NCBI GenBank assembly: GCA_964439135.1
Contig: CAYTNN010000275.1
Coordinates: 1 to 5,090, forward strand
From: JAFGPJ01 sp964439135
Lineage (GTDB): Bacteria > Planctomycetota > Phycisphaerae > Sedimentisphaerales > Anaerobacaceae
Direction: 5' to 3'
DNA length: 5,090 nt
The position numbers and the translations under genes are program-made. Below are positions 1-5,090 of the stretch, piece by piece; position 1 is the stretch's first letter; the number at the start of each line of letters is the position of its first letter. The notes beneath the pieces are model-generated. The model did not search any database and was not told where the DNA came from. It worked only from the letters and a program-made list of their open reading frames with translations.

Positions 1-160
1 CTATAAGACGAACTTTTTGGTTGCGGCCAAGGGCGAAGCCCGAGGCTGCGCCAGGCCATTCTGCATACTATCCTAATTTCATGACAAGTTTTTGTGTTTA
101 ACGGAAGTGGATAAAGGAATATATATTGCTTGAGAAAGGCCAATTTGGTAGAGTATTTTT
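1..160. other. Left-edge region without a supportable gene
   Basis: No coding region can be supported here. Two plus-strand frames are open from the left edge, to stops at 74-76 and 99-101, so the tail of a gene outside the window is possible. Neither translation resembles a family I know, and both run through a GC-rich hairpin. The rest (about 60-160) is AT-richer and must carry whatever promoter serves the small gene starting at 161. I see no convincing -35/-10 pair in it. Confidence 0.5.
23..49. repeat. GC-rich hairpin, possibly a repeat remnant
   Basis: Bases 31-34 (GGGC) pair with 38-41 (GCCC) around a GAA loop. Outside a small internal loop, 23-28 (GCGGCC) pair with 44-49 (GGCTGC) with one G-T wobble. 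No T-run follows on either strand, so it is not a typical intrinsic terminator. It could be a short interspersed palindrome of a different family from the two elements described elsewhere in this window. Only one copy is visible, so repeat status is a guess. Confidence 0.35.
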
Positions 161-391
161 ATGAAGAAGGCGAAGATCAGAAAATCAGCAGACGATTTGC
201 GGCCGGAATACGACCTTTCCAAACTCAAGGGTGGTGTGCGAGGCAAGTATGCGAAGCGGTTCCAGAAGGGAACAAACCTGGTCCTGCTTTCCCCGGAGGT
301 TGCCAAGTATTTCCCCGACGAACAATCGGTGAATGCTGCGCTAAGGTCTCTGGTCGGCATTGCCAAGGCCGAGCTGCGTCACACGAATTAA
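161..391 (+). CDS. Small basic protein, antitoxin-like, function unknown
   Basis: This 76-residue protein has a lysine/arginine-rich start, then a block at about residues 14-34 (RPEYDLS followed by GVRGKYAKRF), then a hydrophobic strand (NLVLL, 39-43) and two helical stretches (SPEVAKYFPD and SVNAALRSLVGIAKAEL). The EYD-S...GVRGKY layout followed by 'VAK-FPD-SVN-ALR' is one I recall from small conserved proteins often taken as antitoxins of type II toxin-antitoxin pairs. The strand plus two helices would suit a ribbon-helix-helix-like DNA-binding fold. Both points are inference. ATG 161 is the only reasonable start, because an in-frame TAG lies at 149-151; the ribosome-binding site is weak (GGTAGAG at 147-153). 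No toxin partner is visible: upstream is gene-free to the edge, and downstream it converges with the cyclase, overlapping it by four bases at the stops. It may be solitary, or its partner may lie outside the window. Confidence 0.72.
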   Translation: MKKAKIRKSADDLRPEYDLSKLKGGVRGKYAKRFQKGTNLVLLSPEVAKYFPDEQSVNAALRSLVGIAKAELRHTN

Positions 392-1524
392 TCTATGTCG
401 GTGATATCGTTTTGAGGTTTGCCGACGAGGTAGATTCTGTTTTTTCCGCTTCGTTTGGCTTCCAGCAGGGCCTTGTCCGCCTGCTGGAAAAGCTGCTCTA
501 TTGTCTCGCCGTCACGGGGGAAGCTCGCCAGGCCGCCGCTGATTGTCAGCACTCCCTTACCCCCCGGGCCCAATCCGCCAAAAGTAGACATTTCGGCTTT
601 GCTTAGTTCTTTTACGAAGCGCTTCGCTATGGTGATTGCCTCGGCGGGATGGTCGGCATTTGCCGAACGTCTATCATCGCTCTTGGTAGGAGCAGCCGTG
701 CGTTTTTGTTGCGGGTCGTCCCAGAAAATAACGGCGAATTCATCTCCGCCGACTCTGCCGACGACATCGTGACCTCGACAGCAGCGCTGCATCAGAACAG
801 CGGCCTGTTTCAAAATCTCATCGCCCGCAGAATGGCCGTAAATATCGTTGTACTTTTTGAGGTCGTCGACATCGAAAACGAGCAGGGTCACGCGCACGTT
901 CTCTTTTTTGGCGTACTCGATAATCTGCCGGGAGAATTCCCAGATATATCTTCTGTTCTTAAGGCCCGTCAAGTCGTCCTCGGTCGCCAATCGTTCGAGT
1001 TGTCTTATTCTCGTTTCCGTGTTTGTGGCGAGGGCATCTTGCCCTTGTTCCTTTCCGCCGGCAGGATGCCGGCGGGACGCAAGGCCGGGACGGCCTCGCC
1101 ACGGGGCGGTCTCGGTCTTGCCGTGCTGGCCGGCGGTCATAATGGATTCGTAAAATCTATCGGCGCCGACCGGGCAAATAAAATAATCGTCGGCCAGGCT
1201 TGATCCGTTGTAAGCCGAGCCGACCAGATGTATCGCTATCGGCTCCTCGTACATTTGTGCCAGGAGAATGATTTTCGCATCGCTGTTGTCCCTTAGAGCT
1301 TTAAGGTCGGAGCTTAATCTGGCCGAGATTCCGGACATTACAATTGCGATGGCGGCAAAGTTTTTTCTCGCTGTGATGTCTATCGCTTCCGGCATATCGG
1401 CACAGACTTCACTGCGAGTGTCCGTGGCGGCATTAATATCCAAAAAAGCTCTGCCGAGGTCGCCTACCAGCAGAATTTTCCGGGCGTCTGGGTAGCGGGA
1501 AATGTATTTATTGACGGCACTCAT
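388..1524 (-). CDS. Diguanylate cyclase: pseudo-receiver plus GGDEF, with an in-frame repeat insertion
   Basis: This 378-residue protein should condense two GTP into c-di-GMP. Residues about 15-130 look like a receiver domain (RKILLVGD strand, final CPVGADRFYESI helix). The third strand reads AAIAIVMSG, without the usual phospho-acceptor aspartate, so phosphorylation control is unlikely. A linker follows at 131-180; residues about 141-167 come from a palindromic element. The GGDEF domain spans about 181-368: DDLTGLKNRR (183-192), metal/substrate motif FDVDDLKKYND (217-227), GHSAGDE (230-236), signature GGDEF (259-263), and ADKALLEAKRSGKNR. RxxD (R250, D253) sits five residues before the signature, a typical inhibitory I-site. 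An extra polar loop at about 267-298 lies between the signature and the next helix; together with LTISGGLASFP it matches the planctomycete GGDEF type as I remember it. There is no signal peptide or membrane segment, so it is probably cytoplasmic. The start at 1524 places the receiver correctly, but its ribosome-binding site is poor. Confidence 0.93.
   Translation of the reverse strand: MSAVNKYISRYPDARKILLVGDLGRAFLDINAATDTRSEVCADMPEAIDITARKNFAAIAIVMSGISARLSSDLKALRDNSDAKIILLAQMYEEPIAIHLVGSAYNGSSLADDYFICPVGADRFYESIMTAGQHGKTETAPWRGRPGLASRRHPAGGKEQGQDALATNTETRIRQLERLATEDDLTGLKNRRYIWEFSRQIIEYAKKENVRVTLLVFDVDDLKKYNDIYGHSAGDEILKQAAVLMQRCCRGHDVVGRVGGDEFAVIFWDDPQQKRTAAPTKSDDRRSANADHPAEAITIAKRFVKELSKAEMSTFGGLGPGGKGVLTISGGLASFPRDGETIEQLFQQADKALLEAKRSGKNRIYLVGKPQNDITDID
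1025..1102. repeat. Palindromic interspersed element, copy 1 (78 bp, inside the cyclase gene)
   Basis: The ends are perfect inverted repeats: GTGGCGAGG at 1025-1033 and CCTCGCCAC at 1094-1102. Internally there are three perfect hairpins: 1031-1045 (AGGGCA/TGCCCT, loop TCT), 1055-1075 (CCGCCGGC/GCCGGCGG, loop AGGAT) and 1082-1096 (AGGCCG/CGGCCT, loop GGA). Closing 1025-1030 with 1097-1102 leaves all three hairpins intact, giving a four-way cloverleaf. The left 27 bases and the right 23 bases are identical to copy 2 at 3661-3790. The length is exactly 26 codons and the minus-strand frame has no stop, so the cyclase reads through it. No clear target-site duplication is visible. Confidence 0.9.
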
Positions 1525-1534
1525 CTATATAAAT

Positions 1535-1546
1535 CTCTAAATAGAG
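1535..1546. other. Small hairpin over the cyclase ribosome-binding region
   Basis: CTCTA (1535-1539) and TAGAG (1542-1546) can pair around a two-base loop. On the minus strand the AGAG that might act as a weak ribosome-binding site, about ten bases before the ATG at 1524, lies in the second arm. The stem is short and AT-rich, so any effect on translation is speculative. Confidence 0.25.
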
Positions 1547-1676
1547 CATTCGGTTCAGCTTATTATTAAAATTCATCTATGGCGAAGCTTGAAAGCCCGG
1601 CTGCAAACTGGAATCAACATTCGCCACGGCTGTTGTTGTAGCTTGATTTAAAGCACAAAAACGCCTCCAGCCTTTA

Positions 1677-1707
1677 TCTATATTAACAATTTTCGAAGGA
1701 AAGTCAA
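1677..1707 (-). promoter_or_regulatory. Candidate sigma-70 type promoter for the cyclase gene
   Basis: On the minus strand a TTGACT box (1702-1707, one mismatch to TTGACA) is followed after 16 bases by TAATAT (1680-1685, four of six to TATAAT). An alternative -10, TATAGA (1677-1682), would have a 19-base spacer. The surrounding DNA is AT-rich compared with the genes. Transcription would begin near 1672 and leave a leader of about 150 bases before the ATG at 1524. I see no terminator between the preceding gene's stop (1771) and this site, so read-through is also possible. Assigned by eye only. Confidence 0.45.
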
Positions 1708-1770
1708 CTTAAATCCCGCCGGCATGGATTACGGGGGGGCGATCATCGGAAAAGACGTCCAAAGCGGTCG

Positions 1771-3639
1771 TCAATTCGTAGGCAGGTCCTCCAGGTTTTT
1801 TTTGACTTGCTCTGCACAGAAATTGTCGGGATACAAGCTGATAAAACTTGTCAGAGTCGCTCTTGCTTCTTCCAGATACTTTTTCTTCAGCTCTGTGTTC
1901 GATTCATCCTGCTGTCGCCACAGACTGATCTTCAAAAGCCCGAGTTCGTACAGCGCCATTGTCCCGGCGTCGGTCTGGCTGTATTCTTTGTGTATCTCGC
2001 TAAGTTTTTCCGCTCGAAGCTGCTCGTCGGCGGCGAGTATCGCCTGGGCCAGCAGGATATTGTCACGAAGCCGGTCTCCGTTCTCTGTTTGTTCGAGCAG
2101 CCCGACAAGTTGCTGGGCGTAATCGGAAGCATGAGGATTCAGCATCACAAATTTCGCCAGCCGCTCGACGGAACCCGGTTCTTTGGTTCGATTTTGCGAG
2201 CTTACAAGGACCTGCAATTGGCTGAGTCTTCTTTGCAGCTCGTTTAATTTTGGTACCGTCATTACCGAATCGGCCGGTGGACGAAACAGCCCGAAAAGTT
2301 TGCCGGAGGGTTTTTGTTCCGCTTCGAGGCGTTTCAATTTTTCGGCGGCCAGCATTGTCTGGGCCTCGGCGAGAAGTCTCTCGGCCTCGTCGAACATTTG
2401 TTGCCCGGCCCGATGCTTTGCAATACGCCATCGTGCTTCGAGTGATTCCGGGCTGCTCCCGAAATCCCGGTACAGCTCCCACCATGTCTGCCGTGTCTTT
2501 TCATGCGGATAATCACGGTAGAAGAGCAGCACTTCTTTCTGACCAAGCATTTTTGTGTCCGGGCTGTATTCGTTCAGCAGGGCCTTGTAGTATAGCACTA
2601 TTGGCATCCGGCGACTGTTGGGGCGTTGGTTGATAAACAAATCGTACTGTTTGAGCAACCATTCTTTTTTCTCCCGGTACCTTAACTCTTCCGGTACTAT
2701 GAACCAGCCCGGCCAGAAGTCGTAGCGTAACTGTTCCTGTATTTCCCTTTTGAGTTCCGCTCGCCGTGCTATTTGGTCGGCGGGGTAAAAGGATTCTTCC
2801 AGGTATTTTTTTGTAGTGGGATCTCTTGTTGTTGCGTCCAATGCTTCTGTGATGCTGTGGTCATGAAATTTGCTGACCTGCTCCGGATTGTTTTTAGCCA
2901 CGTAAAGTTGGTAGTCCAGCTCGTCGAAGCCGATTGTCACTTCGAATACGACAACTGCGATAACGAGTGTCAGGGAAGTGAAAATCCAGGTCAGGCCGGG
3001 CCGATAGCGAGTGAAGTGACCTATACCGAGAACGAATCCCGCGATTACCAGCGCATCGAGCCAGGCGCAAATCCAGGGTGCGAAGGAAAATCCCCATTCG
3101 ATAGGCTCGACTCCCCTGGCGCCGCCGAAGTATCCCCAGTAAAAAAGCTGTGGTGCTGTGCATAGCGCGATCGCAATAAAGCGCGAACGAAAACGAAGCG
3201 GCCGGCACGCCACGGCGATACAACTGACAAATAAACAAATTGCAAAACCGGGCAGGTTGGCTAAAGAAAATACTTCCAATATGAAAATGAGGCTGTAGCG
3301 GAAACTCATCAGTTGCGATATCAATACCGGCACAACGGCCAGAATGCCCATAAGCAGCCCCAGAACAAGAATCTGCCAGGGGTATTCAAAAATGCTGACG
3401 TCGGTTGTGATAGACTTGCCCAGACGCCAGAATTCCGGCGTTGTTACGGTTTGAACGTCGAACGACCAGAATGAGCCGGTTACTATTTTCGACCAGAAAA
3501 GGCAGCTTATGCCGAACGCCCCGACAGCGAGAAGCCAGCATATCTGAACGTTCTTATGGCTGTAATGCAGGGTCGGACCGAAAGCCATAAAAGACTTCGA
3601 GACGGATATAGGTGTCTTCTCTGTCTGGTTATTATCCAT
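1771..3639 (-). CDS. Polytopic membrane protein with TPR-like C-terminal half, function unknown
   Basis: With the start at 3639 the protein has 622 residues. I do not recognise a named family. The first 240 residues are strongly hydrophobic, with likely membrane segments near 33-50, 88-110, 115-146 (one long or two short), 153-172, 188-208 and 216-236. Residues 240-622 are soluble, charged and mostly helical, with paired helices typical of TPR/Sel1-like solenoids (for example SPESLEARWRIAKHRAGQQ, MFDEAERLLAEAQTML, DAGTMALYELGLLKIS, and a final ARATLTSFISLYPDN resembling a TPR unit). About 421-480 could be a coiled coil. A scaffold anchored in the cytoplasmic membrane is plausible, but no enzymatic motif is visible. 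The frame is open upstream to 3798, but only through a palindromic repeat; ATG 3639 has a strong ribosome-binding site and is preferred. It follows the hydrolase after 162 bases and may share its transcript. Confidence 0.85.
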   Translation of the reverse strand: MDNNQTEKTPISVSKSFMAFGPTLHYSHKNVQICWLLAVGAFGISCLFWSKIVTGSFWSFDVQTVTTPEFWRLGKSITTDVSIFEYPWQILVLGLLMGILAVVPVLISQLMSFRYSLIFILEVFSLANLPGFAICLFVSCIAVACRPLRFRSRFIAIALCTAPQLFYWGYFGGARGVEPIEWGFSFAPWICAWLDALVIAGFVLGIGHFTRYRPGLTWIFTSLTLVIAVVVFEVTIGFDELDYQLYVAKNNPEQVSKFHDHSITEALDATTRDPTTKKYLEESFYPADQIARRAELKREIQEQLRYDFWPGWFIVPEELRYREKKEWLLKQYDLFINQRPNSRRMPIVLYYKALLNEYSPDTKMLGQKEVLLFYRDYPHEKTRQTWWELYRDFGSSPESLEARWRIAKHRAGQQMFDEAERLLAEAQTMLAAEKLKRLEAEQKPSGKLFGLFRPPADSVMTVPKLNELQRRLSQLQVLVSSQNRTKEPGSVERLAKFVMLNPHASDYAQQLVGLLEQTENGDRLRDNILLAQAILAADEQLRAEKLSEIHKEYSQTDAGTMALYELGLLKISLWRQQDESNTELKKKYLEEARATLTSFISLYPDNFCAEQVKKNLEDLPTN

Positions 3640-3642
3640 AAG

Positions 3643-3650
3643 CCTCACCT
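3643..3650 (-). promoter_or_regulatory. Ribosome-binding site that fixes the membrane-protein start
   Basis: The minus strand reads AGGTGAGG here. Its AGGTGA part (3645-3650) matches the anti-Shine-Dalgarno complement and ends five bases before the ATG at 3637-3639. The other in-frame ATGs, at 3654 and 3798, lack a comparable site. The one at 3798 would translate the whole palindromic element, giving an Arg/Ser/Ala-rich leader unlike a protein N-terminus. Confidence 0.75.
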
Positions 3651-3660
3651 GCATTTCCGA

Positions 3661-3790
3661 TGTGGCGAGGGCATCTTGCCCTTGTTCCACACCGCTGGCA
3701 AGCCTGTCCCATTCGGCTTCGCTCAGGGCAAGCTCTGAGCATAGTCGAAGGGATGCCGACGAGACCCAAGGCCGGGACGGCCTCGCCACA
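3661..3790. repeat. Palindromic interspersed element, copy 2 (130 bp, intergenic, interrupted)
   Basis: The ends are a perfect 10-bp inverted repeat: TGTGGCGAGG at 3661-3670 and CCTCGCCACA at 3781-3790. The two outer hairpins of copy 1 are conserved exactly, at 3668-3682 and 3769-3783, and abut a 7-bp closing stem (3661-3667 with 3784-3790). The central hairpin has decayed: GCTGGCA (3694-3700) and TGCCGAC (3754-3760) pair only partly, and a second palindrome lies between them. It fills most of the gap between the hydrolase stop (3802) and the membrane-protein start (3639). As RNA it would form a large structure that could act in partial termination or mRNA processing between the two genes; that role is inference. 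Confidence 0.9.
3707..3753. repeat. Second palindrome nested in copy 2
   Basis: Bases 3712-3726 and 3735-3749 form an imperfect inverted repeat (12 of 15 positions) around the loop 3727-3734. It is extended by TCCC (3707-3710) with GGGA (3750-3753), leaving one bulged A at 3711. Its minus-strand sequence, beginning TCCCTTCGACTATGCTCAG, resembles a palindrome I recall as dispersed in many uncultured bacterial genomes; that is from memory and not checked. Nothing similar is in copy 1, so it was either gained by copy 2 or lost from copy 1. Confidence 0.75.
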
Positions 3791-3801
3791 ATCGGCAATG
3801 G

Positions 3802-5061
3802 TTATGTCCCTTCGCCGCTACTGGCAAGATAAGCAACCTGTTCGGCTGTAAGTTTGTCGATGCCGATCGACATTGATTTCAGCTTTAGCGTGCTTACCTG
3901 ATGCTCTATCTCCAACGGGACGTCGTGGACGGCAATAGAAAGCTTGCCTTGTTTTTTTATCACGTATTCGGCCTGCAGCGCTTGTGTTGCAAAGCTCATA
4001 TCCATCACGCTGGCAGGATGTCCCTCTGCGGCGGCGAGGTTGATAAGTCGCCCTTCGCCGAGAAGGTAAATTCGCCTGTTATTTTTGAGGGTATATTCGT
4101 CAACGTAGTTTCGTACATTGCGGGGCGCTTTTGTGCTCAGTTTTTTCAGGGCCGGTATGTCTATTTCGACGTCGAAATGCCCGCTGTTTGCGACCGCCGC
4201 TCTGTCTTTCATCACGCGGAAGTGCTCTTCCCTAATGACGTGTTTGTTGCCCGTGAGTGTCACGAAGAGTTCGCCGACTTTTGCCGCCTTTGCCATGGGC
4301 ATAACATCGAAGCCGTCCATTGCCGCTTCGAGCGCCTTGACGGCGTCGATTTCCGTGATGGTGACGATTGCGCCCATACCTCTTGCCCGCATTGCGAAGC
4401 CCCGGCCGCACCAGCCATAGCCCGCTACGACTACCTTCTTGCCGGCCAGGAGATAATCGGTCGCGCGAATGATGCCGTCTACGGTCGATTGGCCGGTGCC
4501 GTAGCGATTGTCGAACAGATGCTTGGTCGCGGCGTCATTTACCGCAATGACCGGAAATTTCAGCTTGCCCTCGTTCGCCAGGGCCCGCAGCCGAATGACT
4601 CCGGTGGTTGTCTCTTCCATGCTTGCAATAATTCGGCCGGCGTCTTTTTGTCTGCGCATATGCAGCTCGTTCACGAGATCTGCGCCGTCGTCCAGCGTAA
4701 TAACCGGCTTGTGGTCAATAGCCGCGTTGATGTGTTTGTAATACGTGCTGCGGTTCTCCCTGCAAATGGCAAAAGTCGCTATCTTGAAATCCTTCACAAG
4801 AGAAGCAGCCACATCGTCCTGGGTGCTCAACGGATTGGATGCGCAGAGAACAACATTCGCCCCGCCGGCCTTGAGTGTTCTGACTAAATTAGCCGTCTCG
4901 GCCGTTACGTGCAGACAGGCTGAAACGTTTATGCCCTTTAAAGGCTTGTTTTTTTCAAACCTCTTTCGGATTGCCGCCAATGCCGGCATATCGTTATCCG
5001 CCCAGAGTATCCGTTTTTTGCCGCCCGCTGCCAATGACATATCAGCTACGTCGTATTTCAT
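3802..5061 (-). CDS. ahcY: S-adenosylhomocysteine hydrolase (adenosylhomocysteinase)
   Basis: This cytoplasmic enzyme uses bound NAD to split S-adenosylhomocysteine reversibly into adenosine and homocysteine, relieving product inhibition of methyltransferases. The 419 residues cover the family from the start (DVADMSLAAGGKKRILWADN) to the end. Substrate-site residues are visible: H51, T53 and T56 in LHVTAET, NPLSTQDD (76-83), D125 in LDDGADL, E150 in MEETTTGV, K180 and D184 in VNDAATKHLFDN, H295 in NSGHFDVEID and H348 in EGHP. The NAD-binding loop is GYGWCGRG (214-221), with E237 as the likely ribose ligand. GWCGRG, the NPLSTQDD motif, the length, and a tail ending EQVAYLASSGEGT without the lysine/tyrosine tail of the eukaryotic and long bacterial type place it with the Thermotoga/archaeal short form. 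ATG 5061 has GAAAGGA at 5069-5075, seven bases upstream. Its promoter is outside the window. No methyl-cycle neighbour is visible. Confidence 0.97.
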   Translation of the reverse strand: MKYDVADMSLAAGGKKRILWADNDMPALAAIRKRFEKNKPLKGINVSACLHVTAETANLVRTLKAGGANVVLCASNPLSTQDDVAASLVKDFKIATFAICRENRSTYYKHINAAIDHKPVITLDDGADLVNELHMRRQKDAGRIIASMEETTTGVIRLRALANEGKLKFPVIAVNDAATKHLFDNRYGTGQSTVDGIIRATDYLLAGKKVVVAGYGWCGRGFAMRARGMGAIVTITEIDAVKALEAAMDGFDVMPMAKAAKVGELFVTLTGNKHVIREEHFRVMKDRAAVANSGHFDVEIDIPALKKLSTKAPRNVRNYVDEYTLKNNRRIYLLGEGRLINLAAAEGHPASVMDMSFATQALQAEYVIKKQGKLSIAVHDVPLEIEHQVSTLKLKSMSIGIDKLTAEQVAYLASSGEGT

Positions 5062-5068
5062 TTATCGA

Positions 5069-5075
5069 TCCTTTC
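5069..5075 (-). promoter_or_regulatory. Ribosome-binding site of the hydrolase gene
   Basis: The minus strand reads GAAAGGA, seven bases before the ATG at 5059-5061. It supports this start over the internal methionine at residue 8, as does the KYDVADMSLA sequence, which aligns with the usual family N-terminus. Confidence 0.65.
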
Positions 5076-5090
5076 AAAGATGAACAAGAA

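Noticed and set aside
1..101. Tail of a protein-coding gene entering from the left
   Set aside because: Two frames are open but both pass through a GC-rich hairpin, and neither gives a recognisable C-terminus. The evidence is too thin to call a gene.
130..606. 158-codon plus-strand frame overlapping the small gene
   Set aside because: It overlaps the better-supported small gene in another frame, crosses into the cyclase on the opposite strand, and has no ribosome-binding site or family resemblance.
1025..1102. A tRNA gene, because of the cloverleaf shape
   Set aside because: The arms do not follow tRNA geometry. The stem and loop lengths are wrong, there is no T-loop TTC or D-loop GG pattern, and the protein frame continues through it.
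649..1203. Plus-strand open frames opposite the cyclase
   Set aside because: The minus strand here encodes the full GGDEF motif series. The plus-strand products have no recognisable features.
1640..1680. Possible c-di-GMP (GEMM) riboswitch-like stretch on the plus strand near the cyclase
   Set aside because: AAAGCACAAAAACGCCTCC faintly recalls part of the GEMM core, but the paired helices and the rest of the consensus are missing, and no plus-strand gene follows.
1733..1739. Run of seven G, a possible slippage site
   Set aside because: It lies in non-coding DNA upstream of the candidate promoter. Nothing suggests phase variation.
1025..3790. A CRISPR array or composite transposon bounded by the two repeats
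   Set aside because: There are only two copies, 2.6 kb apart and of different length, and no transposase or cas gene lies between them. They are better explained as independent insertions.
3901..4887. Long plus-strand open frame of 328 codons opposite the hydrolase
   Set aside because: It lies wholly antisense to a gene whose family motifs are unmistakable. Its translation is rich in Cys and His and resembles nothing, as expected of an antisense shadow.

Overview
The window most likely comes from a planctomycete, probably of the Phycisphaerae/Sedimentisphaerales kind found in anaerobic sediments. This is inferred from three things. The GGDEF domain has the planctomycete look as I remember it, with an FWDDP stretch after GGDEF and LTISGGLASFP later. 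There is a large membrane protein of unknown function with a helical-repeat tail. Palindromic interspersed repeats run through both coding and intergenic DNA. No rRNA or marker gene is present, so the assignment is tentative.

Layout: three large genes lie on the minus strand, read from right to left. First is an S-adenosylhomocysteine hydrolase (3802-5061) of the short Thermotoga/archaeal type, with its catalytic and NAD-binding residues visible. Next, across a 162-base gap, is an unrecognised polytopic membrane protein with a long helical, TPR-like C-terminal half (1771-3639). Third, after a 246-base gap with a candidate promoter, is a diguanylate cyclase with a degenerate receiver domain and a complete GGDEF domain with an inhibitory site (388-1524). 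A small plus-strand gene of antitoxin-like appearance (161-391) converges on the cyclase; the two share the tetranucleotide TTAA as overlapping stop codons. Bases 1-160 hold no supportable gene, only a GC-rich hairpin.

The most unusual content is a pair of related palindromic elements. Copy 1 (1025-1102, 78 bp) is inside the cyclase gene, in the linker between receiver and GGDEF, and is a multiple of three long, so it adds about 26 residues without breaking the frame. It can be drawn as a cloverleaf: a 6-bp closing stem and three perfect hairpins that meet it without overlap. Copy 2 (3661-3790) fills most of the gap between the hydrolase and the membrane protein. It keeps the closing stem and the two outer hairpins exactly, but its middle hairpin has decayed and carries a second, unrelated palindrome (3707-3753). 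Copy 2 also keeps an open frame running into the membrane protein, which invites a false upstream start; a strong ribosome-binding site places the real start at 3639.

The three large genes do not form an obvious pathway. The hydrolase serves the methyl cycle and the cyclase makes c-di-GMP. The hydrolase and the membrane protein may be co-transcribed with the repeat between them, while the cyclase probably has its own promoter.
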